Source: Rhizomys pruinosus
Lineage: Eukaryota > Chordata > Mammalia > Rodentia > Spalacidae
Direction of reading: 5' to 3'
NCBI GenBank assembly: GCA_009823505.1
Contig: VZQC01004700.1
Coordinates: 19,952-83,951, forward strand
DNA: 64,000 nucleotides
This document shows positions 33,985 through 44,772 of this stretch, piece after piece. A program made the position numbers and the translations under genes. The notes beneath the pieces are model-generated. The model did not search any database and was not told the DNA's origin. It saw nothing but the letters and a program-made list of their open reading frames with translations. Every line of letters starts with the position of its first letter. Positions within the stretch are counted from its first letter, which is position 1.

Positions 33985-36889
33985 ATGGTACCTGGCCTGG
34001 CGCGTTTCGGTGTCTCCCCTGCGACCCGGTTGGTCGCCGCCCACAAGTCCAGGCGGGACGCAGAGCAGAGGGACAACGCGACCTCCGCTTGCAACAACAG
34101 CGCGGTTTACCCTCGGGCCCGGGCGACCGCGTAGACATGGGTTCAAAGAGCGAGACCCTCTCCCAGCTGCCCCCCGCCAGAAACCCCTCTAGGTGTAGGA
34201 CTGTGTACCTGGCTCTGGCGCGTTATGGGTCGTGCACCCTGTCGACCCAGCGACGGTTCCCGCACACAGCAAGTCCAGCCGGACCAGAGCAGGAGGGAAA
34301 CGGAACCTGCGCGATCACCGAAGCGCTGGTCCCTCGGGCCCGGGGACCCCGTAGACTGGTTTCAAGAGTCGCGAGCCAGCCCTCCACTCCCCCGCCAGAC
34401 CCCGACTAAGTCGTTAGACCGGTGTAACCGCCTGGCGCGTTATGGCACTCTCACCTGCGACCGCCGGGCTTTCCCCCACACAAGTCCTGTAGCTGACGCA
34501 AGAGCAGAAGGGAAATGACGACCCTGCACGCTCGACAGCAGCGTGGTACCTCGGGCCGGGGACGCACCGTAGGGTTCACAGGAGACCCTCTCCCGCTCGC
34601 CCCCCCCGCCAGACCCCGCCTAGAGCTGTAGACCGTTGTACTGGCCTGGCGCGTTTGGCGTTCCCCGCGACCCCCGTTCCCGCCCCAAGTCCAGCCGGGT
34701 CCCAGAGCAGAGGGAAACGACCCTAGCCTCACCCGAGCGCGTCCCTTGGGCCGGGGAACCCGTAGACGGGTTCACTCAGAGTAGCCCTCTCCCAGCTGCC
34801 CCCGCCAGAACCCGCCTAGAGCTTAGACCTGTGTACCTGCCCTGGCGCGTTTGGCGTCCCCCTGGACCCCGTTTCCCCCACACAGTCCAGCCGGGACCGA
34901 GCAAGGAAACGCGACCCCGCTCACACCGAGCCGGTCCCCTCTGGGCCGGGGACCCTAGACGGGTTCACAGCGAGACTCTCCCAGCTGCCCCCCGAGACCC
35001 CGCCTAGAGCTGTAGACTGTGTACCTGGCCTGGCGATCTATGGCGTCTCCCCTGCGACCCGGTTCCCGCCCACAAGTCCAGCCGGGACCAGAGCAGAGGG
35101 AAACGCGACTCGCTCACCCGAGCGCGGTCCTCTGGCCGGGGACCCGTAGACGGGATCACAGGAGACCCTCTCCCACTGCCCCCGCCAGACCCCGCCTAGA
35201 GCTGTAGACCTGTGTACCTGCCTGGCCGTGTTGGCGTCCCCGCGAACCGCCGTTCTCCCCCTACAAGTCCATCCGGGGACACAGAGCAGGGGAAAGCGAA
35301 CCCGCTCAACCCAGCGCGGTCCCTATTGGGCCGGGACCGCCAGGGCCGTAGAGGGTTCACAGATGAGACCCTCTCCCAGGCTGCCCCCCCCGACCCCCGC
35401 CTAGAACTTAGACATGTGTACCTGGCCATGGCGCGTTGTGGCGTCCGCCCCTGCGACCCCGTTCCCACCCAAAATTCAGCCGGGACCAGAGCAAGAAGGA
35501 AACGCGACCTCCAGGAGTGCCGCGTTCCATCCTGAGCAGAGCGTCCGAGCGCCGTAGACGTTCACAGCCCCGCTGCCAAGTCGATCGCATCCAATCGGTC
35601 AGGAGTCCCCCCGCAGACCCCAGCCTAGCTGTAGACCTGTGTACCTGGCCTGGCGTTGATGGCGTCTCCCCCTCCTGCGAACCCCGTTTCCCCCCACAAG
35701 TCCAGCCGGGACCAGAGCAGAGGGAAACGCGACCCTAGTCTCACCGAGCGCGTCCCTCTGGGCCGGACCGTAGACGGTTCACAAGCGAGACCCTCTCCCA
35801 GCTGTCCCCGCCAGACCCCGCCTAAGCTGTAGACTGTGTACCTGCCTGGCGCGCGTTATTGCGTCTCCTCCCCTGCGACCCCGTGTTCCGCCCACAAGTC
35901 CACCGGGACAAGAGCAGAGGGAAACGCGACCTGCTCACCGGAGCACGGTCCTCTGGGCCGGGGACCCCCGTAGACGTTCACAGGAGACCTCTCCCAGCTG
36001 CCCCCCGCCAGACCCCCGCCTAGAAGCTCTGTAGAACTGTGTACCTGGCCTTGCGCGTTATGCGTCTCCCCGGCGACCCCGGTTCCCGCCCACAAGTCCA
36101 GCCGGGACCAGAGCAGAGGGAAACGCGACCCTGCTCACCCCGAGCGCGGTCCTCTCGGGCCGGGGACCCCGTAGACGGGTTCACAGTGGAGACCTCTCCC
36201 AGCTGCCCCCGCCAGACCCCGCCTAGAGCGTAGACCTGTGTACCTGGCGGCGGTTATGGCGTCTCCCTCCCGACGACCCGGGTTCCCCCCACAAGTCCCG
36301 GGACCAGAGCAGAGGGAAACGCGACCCTGCTCACCGAGAGCGTTCCCTCTGGGCCGGGGACCCCGTAGACGGGTTCACGGAGACCCTTCCAGCTTGCCCC
36401 CCGCCAGACCCCGCCTAGAGCTGTAGACCTGTTACCTGGCCTGGCAGCGTGGTGCGTCTCCCCTGCGACCCCGGTTCCCGCCCACAAGTCCAGCGGGACC
36501 AGAGCAGAGGAAACGCGACTCTGCTCACCCGAGCGCGTCCTCTGGGCCGGGACCCCGTAGACGGGTTCACAGCGACCCTCTCCCAGCTGCCCCCGCCAGA
36601 CCCCGCCTAGAGCTGTAACCTGTGACCTGGCCTGGCGCGTTAGGCATCCCCTGCGACCCCGTTCCCTGCCCACAAGTCCCCAGGGACCAGAGCAGACATA
36701 GGAACGCGACCCTCCGCTCACCCGCGCGCGGACCCTCTGGGCCGGGACCCGTAGACTGGGATCCAAGTGAAGACCCTCGCCCAGCTGCCCCCCCCCCCCA
36801 GATCGCCGCCAGCCCCGGCCTAGAGCTGTAGACCCGTGTAACTGGCCTACCGCGTTATGGCGTCTCCCCTGCGACCACGTGTCCACGCA
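33985..36889 (-). repeat. CpG-rich L1 promoter monomer array (C2 part, about 14 units)
   Basis: Units start at about 33987, 34205, 34420, 34633, 34829, 35017, 35212, 35414, 35637, 35835, 36037, 36236, 36428, 36616 and 36834, spaced roughly 190-220 bp. Each has ctggcctggcgcgttatgg, gccgggaccagagcagaggg, gcgaccctgctcacccgag and the gggccggggaccc block. Order and content match the 211-bp monomers at 986-1660. The complement is the functional direction, because L1 leader lies to the left of the same units at 41161. This part is noisy. Apparent ORFs through it are not genes. Confidence 0.9.
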
Positions 36890-36890
36890 N
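36890..36890. other. Contig join (single N) inside the monomer array
   Basis: Noisy monomers lie to the left, near-identical 193-bp monomers to the right. Confidence 0.9.
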
Positions 36891-37422
36891 GCCCACAAGT
36901 CCAGCCGGGACCAGAGCAGAGGGAAACGCGACCCTGCTCACCCGAGCGCGGTCCCTCTGGGCCGGGGACCCCGTAGACGGGTTCACAGCGAGACCCTCTC
37001 CCAGCTGCCCCCCGCCAGACCCCGCCTAGAGCTGTGTACCTGGCCTGGCGCGTTATGGCGTCTCCCCTGCGACCCCGGTTCCTGCCCACAAGTCCAGCCG
37101 GGACCAGAGCAGAGGGAAACGCGACCCTGCTCACCCGAGCGCGGTCCCTCTGGGCCGGGGACCCCGTAGACGGGTTCACAGCGAGACCCTCTCCCAGCTG
37201 CCCCCCGCCAGACCCCGCCTAGAGCTGTGTACCTGGCCTGGCGCGTTATGGCGTCTCCCCTGCGACCCCGGTTCCTGCCCACAAGTCCAGCCGGGACCAG
37301 AGCAGAGGGAAACGCGACCCTGCTCAGCCGAGCGCGGTCCCTCTGGGCCGGGGACCCCGTAGACGGGTTCACAGCGAGACCCTCTCCCAGCTGGCCCCGC
37401 CAGACCCCGCCTAGAGCTGTGT
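36891..37422 (-). repeat. CpG-rich L1 promoter monomers (C3 part, 2 units plus part)
   Basis: Successive units (gctgtgtacc at 37031 and 37224) are 193 bp apart and almost identical, indicating a young array. AT-rich flank starts at about 37423, so this is the outer 5' edge of the L1. Confidence 0.92.
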
Positions 37423-38225
37423 CCTCTGTTAGTATTTTTAAAGCAAGCACGCCTTTTGAATTTTAGTAAGGATTAAGTACATCTCGAGATCATGTTGAGT
37501 ACAAAGCTCACTTGAATGTTGTGAGTATTTGAATTCATGAATATATAACAATTTCCATTTATTAATAGAGTAGTTTAATGTATTTTACAACCTTTTACAT
37601 TTATTTTTCCAAGTACTATGCAACCTTGGTTTAACTTATTTCTGTAGAATTAATCTCTTTGGTGCTATATTAATGGGAATTGTTTTCATAAGTATAATGT
37701 ATTTTTATTGGTATCGTATAGAAATACTGTTTATATTTTGTGTAAAAAAAGTAAACAAATTTGCTATTTATTAGAACTTGGAATGGATTCCTAGCCTATA
37801 ATGAAAAGATCTGAGTTTACATTATCACATAAATTGTGGAGTAGCAATATTCTTAGTTTATCATTGACAATTATAATAACCTATGTAGATTGACACATAG
37901 GATTTTATGATGAAATGAAATAGATGCAGAACATGATTGGAGTGCACAGAGAATGATATTTAATGATATTTAATAAATAGTTTCAAACAATGCTGACTAC
38001 TTAAACTTTCAATTATAATAAAATAGGGATTCATTGACATTCATTTTGTGTTATTGGATTTTTCTATTACATTTTGGGCAAATATTTTATCTTTTAATTT
38101 ATATAGTTAGGTACATCTACTAATACAAAATTAGAAAATATCTCTATGAATCTTGAGAATATTTTCTTTAACTTTTAACTATATTAAAAATGTAGCATCT
38201 AAAATATTTTTGATTCATTAATTAT
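37423..38225. other. AT-rich apparently single-copy flank
   Basis: No recognised repeat or gene. Repeated at 41823-42760, where a poly-G block interrupts it. Confidence 0.6.
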
Positions 38226-38229
38226 AATT

Positions 38230-38370
38230 TTTTAAACACAGTCTTCCTAGAGCCCTGGTTGGCCTGTAATTCAGTTTGTAGTACAAGATGGCCTCTATCT
38301 CAAAGAGATCTACCTGATTCTGTCTCTCTAGTGTGTGTAGGTATTAAAAGAGTGGAGCATCATTCACGGC
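38230..38370 (-). mobile_element. Old B1 SINE
   Basis: Diverged antisense B1: cctagagccctggttggcct, tcaaagagatctacctgatt. Same as 42765-42905. Confidence 0.65.
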
Positions 38371-38500
38371 TCATTAATCTTTCTTAAAGTCTATTATCAT
38401 TACAACTTAAAGATTTTGATCTTTAAGTTGACTGCAACTTAATGATTTTACTGGGAAAGAAAGTCGGTCTGGAAAAATGTTTCAGAGTAATAAAAATAAA
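38371..38500. other. Short AT-rich stretch with small inverted repeat
   Basis: AACTTAAAGA at 38404 pairs with TCTTTAAGTT about 6 bp on. Too short and AT-rich to assign a role. Confidence 0.4.
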
Positions 38501-38505
38501 GTATT

Positions 38506-38665
38506 ATGGGCCATTAAAGGGTGGTGCCCTCCCTTTAATCCCAGCACTTGGGAAGCAGAGGCAGGTGGATCTCTGTGAGTTCAAGGCCAGCCTGGTCTAT
38601 AGAGCAAGCTCCAGGCCAGCTGGGACTAATGGGATTCCCTATCTCAAAAAGACCAACATAAAAAT
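38506..38665 (+). mobile_element. B1 SINE
   Basis: Head gggtggtgccctccctttaa, then aatcccagcacttgggaagc, ggccagcctggtctat and tctcaaaaagacc. Confidence 0.9.
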
Positions 38666-38831
38666 GAAAAGTATTACTTGAATAAGACTCATATTTCTTA
38701 AAGATTTTATGTTATGTACAAATGTTTTTAATAAAAACATTAAGATTATTGTTTATAATTTTCAAATAAGACTGTCTCTTTCTTGAAATAATTTTGTTGG
38801 TAATTTTAAGAATTGTTATAATATTATAGGA

Positions 38832-39040
38832 GTAGCAGCTGAAGAGATGTTTCAGCAGTTAAGAGCATTGGCAACTCTTGTAGAGACCCATATCATGGCT
38901 AATAGTTGTCTCCAATTTTAGTTCCATGGAATCCAACACCTTCTTTTCTGACTTCCTTGAGAATTGCATGACTCACGCACACTTACATACATGCAGGCAA
39001 TGCACTCATATACATAGAATTTTAAAAAATAAAGATTTAC
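38832..39040 (+). mobile_element. Old B2 SINE
   Basis: gcagctgaagagatgtttca, cagcagttaagagcattggc, ccaacaccttcttttctgac, then a B3-like tail. Degenerate pol III boxes. Confidence 0.75.
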
Positions 39041-39042
39041 AG

Positions 39043-39460
39043 GACTGTGCTGTATATTTTTAGTGTCAACTTGACACACCTGGGTTGTGGTAGCCTCAAC
39101 TGGGGAATTGGTTCCATTGGACTGGCCTATAGCCATGTTTGTGGAGTATTTTCTTGACTTCTGAGTGATGTGAAAGTGTCAAGCACAGTGTGGGTATTAC
39201 CACCCCTGGGTAGTTGCTGCTATATAAGAAAGCAGGTTGAGCATGGGGCAGGGAGCAAACCAGTAAGCAGCATTCCTCCATGGCCTGTGCTTCAACTCCT
39301 TTCTCCAGGTTCCTGCCCTGAGTTCCTATGGTGTGCTCCCTCAGTGATGAAATGTGACACAGGAGATATGAGGCAAATAAACCCTTTCCTCCCCAAGTTG
39401 GTATTGGTCAGAGTGTTTTGTCACAGCAAATGAAGAGAAATTAGAACAAGGACTAAGCAT
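39043..39460 (+). mobile_element. Common rodent dispersed repeat (possibly URR1-like)
   Basis: tgtcaacttgacacacctgg, ataagaaagcaggttgagca, gttcctgccctgagttccta and aataaaccctttcctcccca are in the order of an abundant rodent repeat I recognise. The name URR1 is from memory and uncertain. Same as 43563-43985. Confidence 0.6.
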
Positions 39461-39882
39461 TCTGGACATTTAATGAAATATGATACTTAAACCAACACTT
39501 ATAATTAGTACTTTATGTTCAGTATTATCTTTAGTAAGTATAGAAAATGATGGGATTTTGTGATGTTTTTGAACATAGATGCCAATATAATTGTTCATAA
39601 TATACTCTAGTCAGATAATGAAAGATATCTTTCTTATCTTTGTACTTCCTTTTTTATTCACTCCATTTCTAATATAGTCTCCTTCTGCCTCTTCTTTTGA
39701 ACACTCTTTCCTATTTGTATATATATGGAAAACCCTTAATCATGTGGTGATATAAAGATTTTTCTGATTGTGTACAATAATATCCTATAGTGCTTTACTA
39801 AACATATTATCTATATAGTTTTGTTATACAAGTGTTTATTTTCTCTAAATTAAACACATGCTTATCTATCTTTTTATCTGAC

Positions 39883-39885
<3 letters not shown>
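39461..39885. other. AT-rich stretch, no recognised feature
   Basis: Repeated at 43986-44430. The 39702-39890 part also matches the start of C5. Confidence 0.5.

Positions 39886-39919
<34 letters not shown>
39886..39919 (+). repeat. (TA)n microsatellite at a divergence point
   Basis: Pure TA tract. Left of it C3 matches C4; right of it C3 carries an Lx-like 3' UTR while C4 carries a B2. Confidence 0.9.
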
Positions 39920-39922
<3 letters not shown>

Positions 39923-40410
39923 ATGGAGTCTATTTTGTGTCCCTAAATGTCCTTCAATGTAGTCCACAGGACTCTGGTTAACCTATCAAGAGTCCCCTGC
40001 TTGAAAGAGACTGTCTGTGCCCTTCCCAGTAGCCATCTGTTAACATAATTTCCTTAGGTTGAGTTGGGATTTCTTAACCACTTTCTTATGTCTATGCTGG
40101 GATTTTTTTCTTTTTTTCTGGTTTGAGCTTGCATGGGACTTGGGCATGCTCGCGCCATTGCTGTGAGTTCATATGAGTAACATCCCAGCAGCCTGGAAAA
40201 CTCTGTTTCCTTGTGGTCATCCACCACCTCTGTCTCTTACAATCTTTCGGCCATATCTTCTTCAATGATCCCTGAGCCTTTTGGGGCAGAAGTTTAATAC
40301 AGATGTCCTGTTCAGCCCTAAGCATTCTGCAGACTCTTGTTCTCTGCACGTTGGCCAATTGTAGGTCAGCATGACGTCCTCTAATCCATGAGCATAGAGT
40401 CTTCATCCAT
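39920..40410 (-). mobile_element. Lx-like L1 3' UTR
   Basis: gtgtccctaaatgtccttca, gcctggaaaactctgtttcc, tctgtctcttacaatctttc and ttttggggcagaagtttaat are antisense Lx 3' UTR phrases in order. Confidence 0.75.
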
Positions 40411-40423
40411 TAACTTAATTTTT

Positions 40424-40575
40424 TTTTTTTTGGTCTTTTTGAGACAGGGTCTCCCTGTAGCTTTGGCTGTCCTGGAACTGTGTAGACCAGGCTGGCCTTG
40501 AACTCATAGGGATGTGCCTGCTTCTGCCTCCCAAGTGCTAGTATTAAAGGTGTGCACCACGACACCTGTTAACTT
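40424..40575 (-). mobile_element. B1 SINE
   Basis: T tract, gagacagggtctccctgtag, ctgcctcccaagtgctagta. Inserted near the 5' side of the Lx-like fragment. Confidence 0.92.
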
Positions 40576-41159
40576 AAAATTTTAACCATCATTTTATAGT
40601 TTCTCGCATACACATCTCATCTATATTTTGAGGGAGCTCCAATAAATAATAATATGGTTTGCAATTTAAATTCCAATTGCTCAAAATAAAATTCATGAAA
40701 TGAGATCTACATATGATGTGGAACTCTCCCACTAAACTTCATCTTATTGATGGACAGCTCAGACGGCATATGTAGTCATTGCTACAGTGTTATCTCACAT
40801 GAATATTGAATGCATTTTCATTCCCTATCATTATCATTTTTCTTTACCATTTTACAGTATTCTTTGTTATGTTTTAAACTACATAGATTAATAAAATGAA
40901 TTAGTTTGCAAAGAACAAATTGTATATAAGAAAAGAACTGATTTTAACATTAGTAAATTGATTTTGTATCTGTCTTTGACATATATGTTTGTTAATTTGA
41001 TGAGCTTTGTTTCTTTTTGTGGAAGGGGGCAGGTAGAATATTTGGCACTTCCACATGGATAGTCATATATCTACTAATGAAGCACATTTAAAAATTTTCT
41101 TTTGTTAAGTATGTATTTCTTTTCATTTATTCCCTTATCTTTTTTATTTTTTATTTATT
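40576..41159. other. AT-rich stretch, no recognised feature
   Basis: No open frame or repeat I can name. Runs into the N at 41160. Confidence 0.4.
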
Positions 41160-41160
41160 N
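41160..41160. other. Contig join (single N)
   Basis: AT-rich DNA to the left, L1 leader to the right. Confidence 0.9.
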
Positions 41161-41520
41161 TGTGCCTTTCCAATTTTGTCCCTTCGTCGTGTCCCTGGCA
41201 TATGGATTTCCCTTTTGTGGTTCATATCACAAACGACTTTCCACTATATTGTGGATGTTGGATGGTTTTGCTGCCTCCCTTCCGATGCTTTTTGTTTTTT
41301 TTTTTTTTTCTTTTTTTATGGGTAGTTGATTGCTAGGTTTCAGGTTTATCAGTTTTGTTGTTGCTTATATATTGGATTGTTTGGAACCTAAGTTAGCTCT
41401 TCCGTTCTTGTTCTGAGGTTCTCCAAAAGGAAGACCACTGGATTCTTAGCAATTCACTTGGCGCGCGCGGGTGGGGGGGGGGGGGTGGGGGTATTGTGTG
41501 CCTAGATCTAGCCCGACGCC
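41161..41520 (-). mobile_element. L1 5' UTR, non-monomer part
   Basis: Same as 591-985: gtcccttcgtcgtgtccctg, ccaaaaggaagaccactgga. It fixes the orientation of the GC-rich monomers that follow. Confidence 0.85.
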
Positions 41521-41822
41521 CCGGTTCCTTCTGGGCCGGGGACCCGTAGACGGCGTTCACAGCGAGAACCTCTCCCAGCTGCCCCCCGCCAGACCCCGCC
41601 TAGAGCTTGACCAGGACCTGCCCGTACAGCCCGCCCGGCGCGTTTTATGGGGCCCGTCTCCCATGGACCCTGGTTCCCGCCCCCAAGTCCCAGCCGGGAC
41701 CAGAGCAGAGGGAAACGCGAACCTGCTACCCGAGCGCGGCTCACTGGGCGGGGACCCGTAGAACGGGTTCACAGCGAGACCCTCTCCCAGCTGCCCCCGC
41801 CAGACCCCGCCTATAGCTGGTG
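41521..41822 (-). repeat. CpG-rich L1 promoter monomers (about 1.6 units)
   Basis: A partial and one full unit with gccgggaccagagcagaggg and gagaccctctcccagctgcc. The flank that follows is the same as after 37422, so this is probably the same array collapsed from about 17 units. Confidence 0.88.
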
Positions 41823-42381
41823 TCTTTCTGTTAGTATTTTTAAGCAAGCACGCCTTTTGAATTTTAGTAAGGATTAAGTACATCTCGAGATCATGTTGAG
41901 TACAAAGCTCACTTGAATGTTGTGAGTATTTGAATTCATGAATATATAACAATTTCCACTTATTAATAGAGTAGTTTAATGTATTTTACAACCTTTTACA
42001 TTTATTTTTCCAAGTACTATGCAACCTTGGTTTAACTTATTTCTGTAGAATTAATCTTCTTTGGTGCTATTATTAATGGGAATTGTTTTCATAAGTATAG
42101 TATTTTATTGGTATCGTATAAAATACTGTTTTATTTTGTGTAAAAAAAGTAAACAAATTTGCTATTTATTAGAACTTGGAATGGATTCCTAGCCTATAAT
42201 GAAAAGATCTGAGTTTACATTATCACTAAATTGTGGAGTAGCAAATTTCTTAGTTATCATTGACAATTATATAACTATGAGAGTTGCACATAGGATTTTA
42301 GATGCAAATGAAAGAGAGCAGAACATGATGGAGCTGCACAGAGACATGATATATATGATATTAGGATATATGTTGTAAGCA

Positions 42382-42414
<33 letters not shown>

Positions 42415-42530
42415 AAGTTGGAAAACATCAAGGGGGGGGGGGGGGGGGGGGGGGGGGGTGGGGCGGGGGGGGGGGGGGGGGACGGGGGGGGGGGGGGGGG
42501 AAGTGCGGGGGGGGGGGGGGGGGGGGGGGG
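42382..42530 (+). repeat. Poly-G block
   Basis: G runs of roughly 20-40 bases broken by short interruptions (aaagttggaaaacatcaa, tgtggcg-like, aagtgc). C3 has about 60 bp of ordinary AT-rich sequence at this point (near 37970-38030). Most likely a base-calling or consensus artefact. Confidence 0.9.
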
Positions 42531-42764
42531 ACATGTATCATTTCAAATAGGGATTCATTGCACTATCATTTTGTGTTATTGGATTTTTCATTAATTTTTG
42601 GGCAAAATTTTATCTTTTAATTTATATAGCTAGGTACATCTACTAATACAAAATTAGAAATATCTCTATGAATCTTTGAGAGATTTTTTTTTTTTTCTTT
42701 AACTTTTTAACTATATTAAAAATGTAGCATCTAAAATATTTTATTCTTAATTATAATTTTTTAA

Positions 42765-42905
42765 ACACAGTCTTCCTAGAGCCCTGGTTGGCCTGTAATT
42801 CAGTTTGTAGTACAAGATGGCCTCTATCTCAAAGAGATCTACCTGATTCTGCTCTCAAGTGTTGTAGGCTATAAAAGAGTGGAGCATCATTCACGGCTCA
42901 TTAAT
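42765..42905 (-). mobile_element. Old B1 SINE
   Basis: Same insertion as 38230-38370. Confidence 0.65.
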
Positions 42906-43039
42906 CTTTCTTAAAGTCTATTATCATTACAACTTAAAGATTTTGATCTTTAAGTTGACTGCAACTTAATGATTTTACTGGGAAAGAAAGTCGGTCTGGA
43001 AAAATGTTTCAGAGTAATAAAAATAAAGTATTATGGGCC

Positions 43040-43190
43040 ATTAAAGGGTGGTGCCCTTCCCCGCACTTGGGAAGCAGAGGCAGGTGGGAATCTGCTGTGA
43101 GTTCAAGGCCAGCCTGGTCTGATGAGCAAGCTACGGCCAGCTGGCTATGGGATTCCCTCATCTCAAAAACCAACATCAAAAGAGAAAAGT
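43040..43190 (+). mobile_element. B1 SINE
   Basis: Same insertion as 38506-38665, with more indels. Confidence 0.85.
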
Positions 43191-43344
43191 ATTACTGAGT
43201 ACAGACTCATATTTCTTAAAGATTTTTAGTTATGTAACAAATGTTTTTAATAAAAACATTCAAGATTATGGTTTTATAATTTTCAAATAGACTGTTCTCT
43301 TTCTGAAATCAATTTTGTTGGTAATTTTGAAGATTGTTATAATA

Positions 43345-43555
43345 TCTTAGGAGTAGCACTGAAGAGCTGTCTCAGAGTTAAGAGCATTGGCAACTCTTGG
43401 TAGCGACCCCATATCATGGCTATAGTTGTCTCCAATTTTCAGTTTCAGGAATCCAACACCTTCTTTATTTCTTGTATTGAAGTTTATTTCACGACATTCT
43501 ATACATGTCCAGTTTTTCAATGCATCATACATAGGAATTTAAAAAAATAAGATTT
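43345..43555 (+). mobile_element. Old B2 SINE
   Basis: Same insertion as 38832-39040. The tail half (about 43465-43540) is badly degraded relative to C3. Confidence 0.65.
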
Positions 43556-43562
43556 CCTTTTT

Positions 43563-43985
43563 GTGCTGTGTTGTGATATTTTTGTGGTCAACTTTACACA
43601 CCTGGGGTTGTGGTAGCCTCAACTGGGGAATGGGTTCCATTGGAACTGGCCTGAGCCATGTTTGTGGGTATTTTCTTGACTCTGAGTGATGTGAGAGTGT
43701 CAAGCACAGTGGTTGGGTATTACCACCCCTGTGGGTAGGCTTGCTGCTATAAGAAAGCAGGTTGAGCATGGGGCAAGGAGCAAACCCAGTAAGCAGCTGT
43801 CCTCCATGGCTGTGCTTCAACTCCTTTCTCCAGTTCCTGCCCTGAGTTCCTTATGGTGTGCTCCCTCAGTGATGAAATGTGACCAGGAGATTGAAGGCAA
43901 ATAAACCCTTCCTCCCCCAAGTTGGTATTGGTCAGATGTTTGTGTCACAGCAAAATTGAAGGAAATTTAAGAACAAGACTAAACA
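43563..43985 (+). mobile_element. Common rodent dispersed repeat (possibly URR1-like)
   Basis: Same insertion as 39043-39460. Confidence 0.6.
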
Positions 43986-44430
43986 TTCTGGACCATGTTA
44001 ATGAAATATGATACTTAAACCAACACTTATAATTAGTACTTTATGTTCAGTATTATCTTTAGTAAGTATAGAAAATGATGGGATTTTGTGATGTTTTTGA
44101 ACATAGATGCCAATATAAGTTTCATAATGATACTCCTTAGTCCCCCCCCCCCAAAAGATAATGAAAGATATTCTTTCTTATCTTTGTACTTCTTTTTTAT
44201 TCACTCCATTTCTAATATAGTCTCCTTCTGCCTCTTCTTTTGAACACTCTTTCTTATTTGTATATATATGGAAAACCCTTAATCATGTGGTGATATAAAG
44301 ATTTTTCTGATTGTGTACAATAATATCTATAGTGCTTTATCTAAACATATTATCTTTAGGTTTTGTTATACAAGTGTTTATTTTCTCTAAATTAAAACAC
44401 AGCTGCTATCTATCTTTTTATCTGACGGAC
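43986..44430. other. AT-rich stretch, no recognised feature
   Basis: Duplicate of 39461-39885; a short C run at 44144-44153 is absent from C3. Confidence 0.5.
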
Positions 44431-44431
44431 A

Positions 44432-44470
44432 ATATATATATATATATATATCATAATATTATATATATAA
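44432..44470 (+). repeat. (TA)n microsatellite
   Basis: Interrupted TA tract before the B2. Confidence 0.9.
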
Positions 44471-44487
44471 TTTTATGAAAATAAAGA

Positions 44488-44700
44488 TGGGGCTGATGAG
44501 ATGGTTAAGTGGTTAAAAGCACTGGGTGCTCTTGCAGAGGACCCAGGTTCAATACCCAGCAGCCACATGGTATGTAACAGCCATTCAACTCCAGTTTCGA
44601 GGATCTGGTACCTTTTTCTGAACTCCACGGACAAAGCATCATAGAAGGTAACTTAATCACATACAGATAATATACTAATACAAATAAAAATAATAGTAAT
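44488..44700 (+). mobile_element. B2 SINE
   Basis: ggggctgatgagatggttaa head, ggttcaatacccagcagcca, then an A-rich tail with TA repeats to about 44760. Same as 52848-53060. Confidence 0.88.
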
Positions 44701-44772
44701 AATAATGATAAAATATATATATAATATATATATATATATTATATATATATTTATTTTATCTGGAAATACCTG

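Larger units (their letters stand above)
37423..39890 (+). repeat. Duplicated block, first copy (C3)
   Basis: Matches 41823-44430 in order: flank, old B1, B1, old B2, rodent dispersed repeat, flank. Both copies begin at the outer edge of an L1 monomer array. Similarity ends at the TA microsatellite. Confidence 0.88.
41823..44430 (+). repeat. Duplicated block, second copy (C4)
   Basis: Matches 37423-39890 with scattered indels and one large difference, the poly-G block at 42382-42530. Confidence 0.88.

Noticed and set aside
33985..37422. Centromeric or other satellite DNA
   Set aside because: Units match L1 5' monomers and have L1 leader on one side and single-copy flank on the other.
33966..37466. 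Many open frames of 60-214 residues on both strands, possible GC-rich gene
   Set aside because: They repeat with the monomer period, change frame between units and are low-complexity Arg/Pro/Gly. They are shadows of the L1 promoter array.
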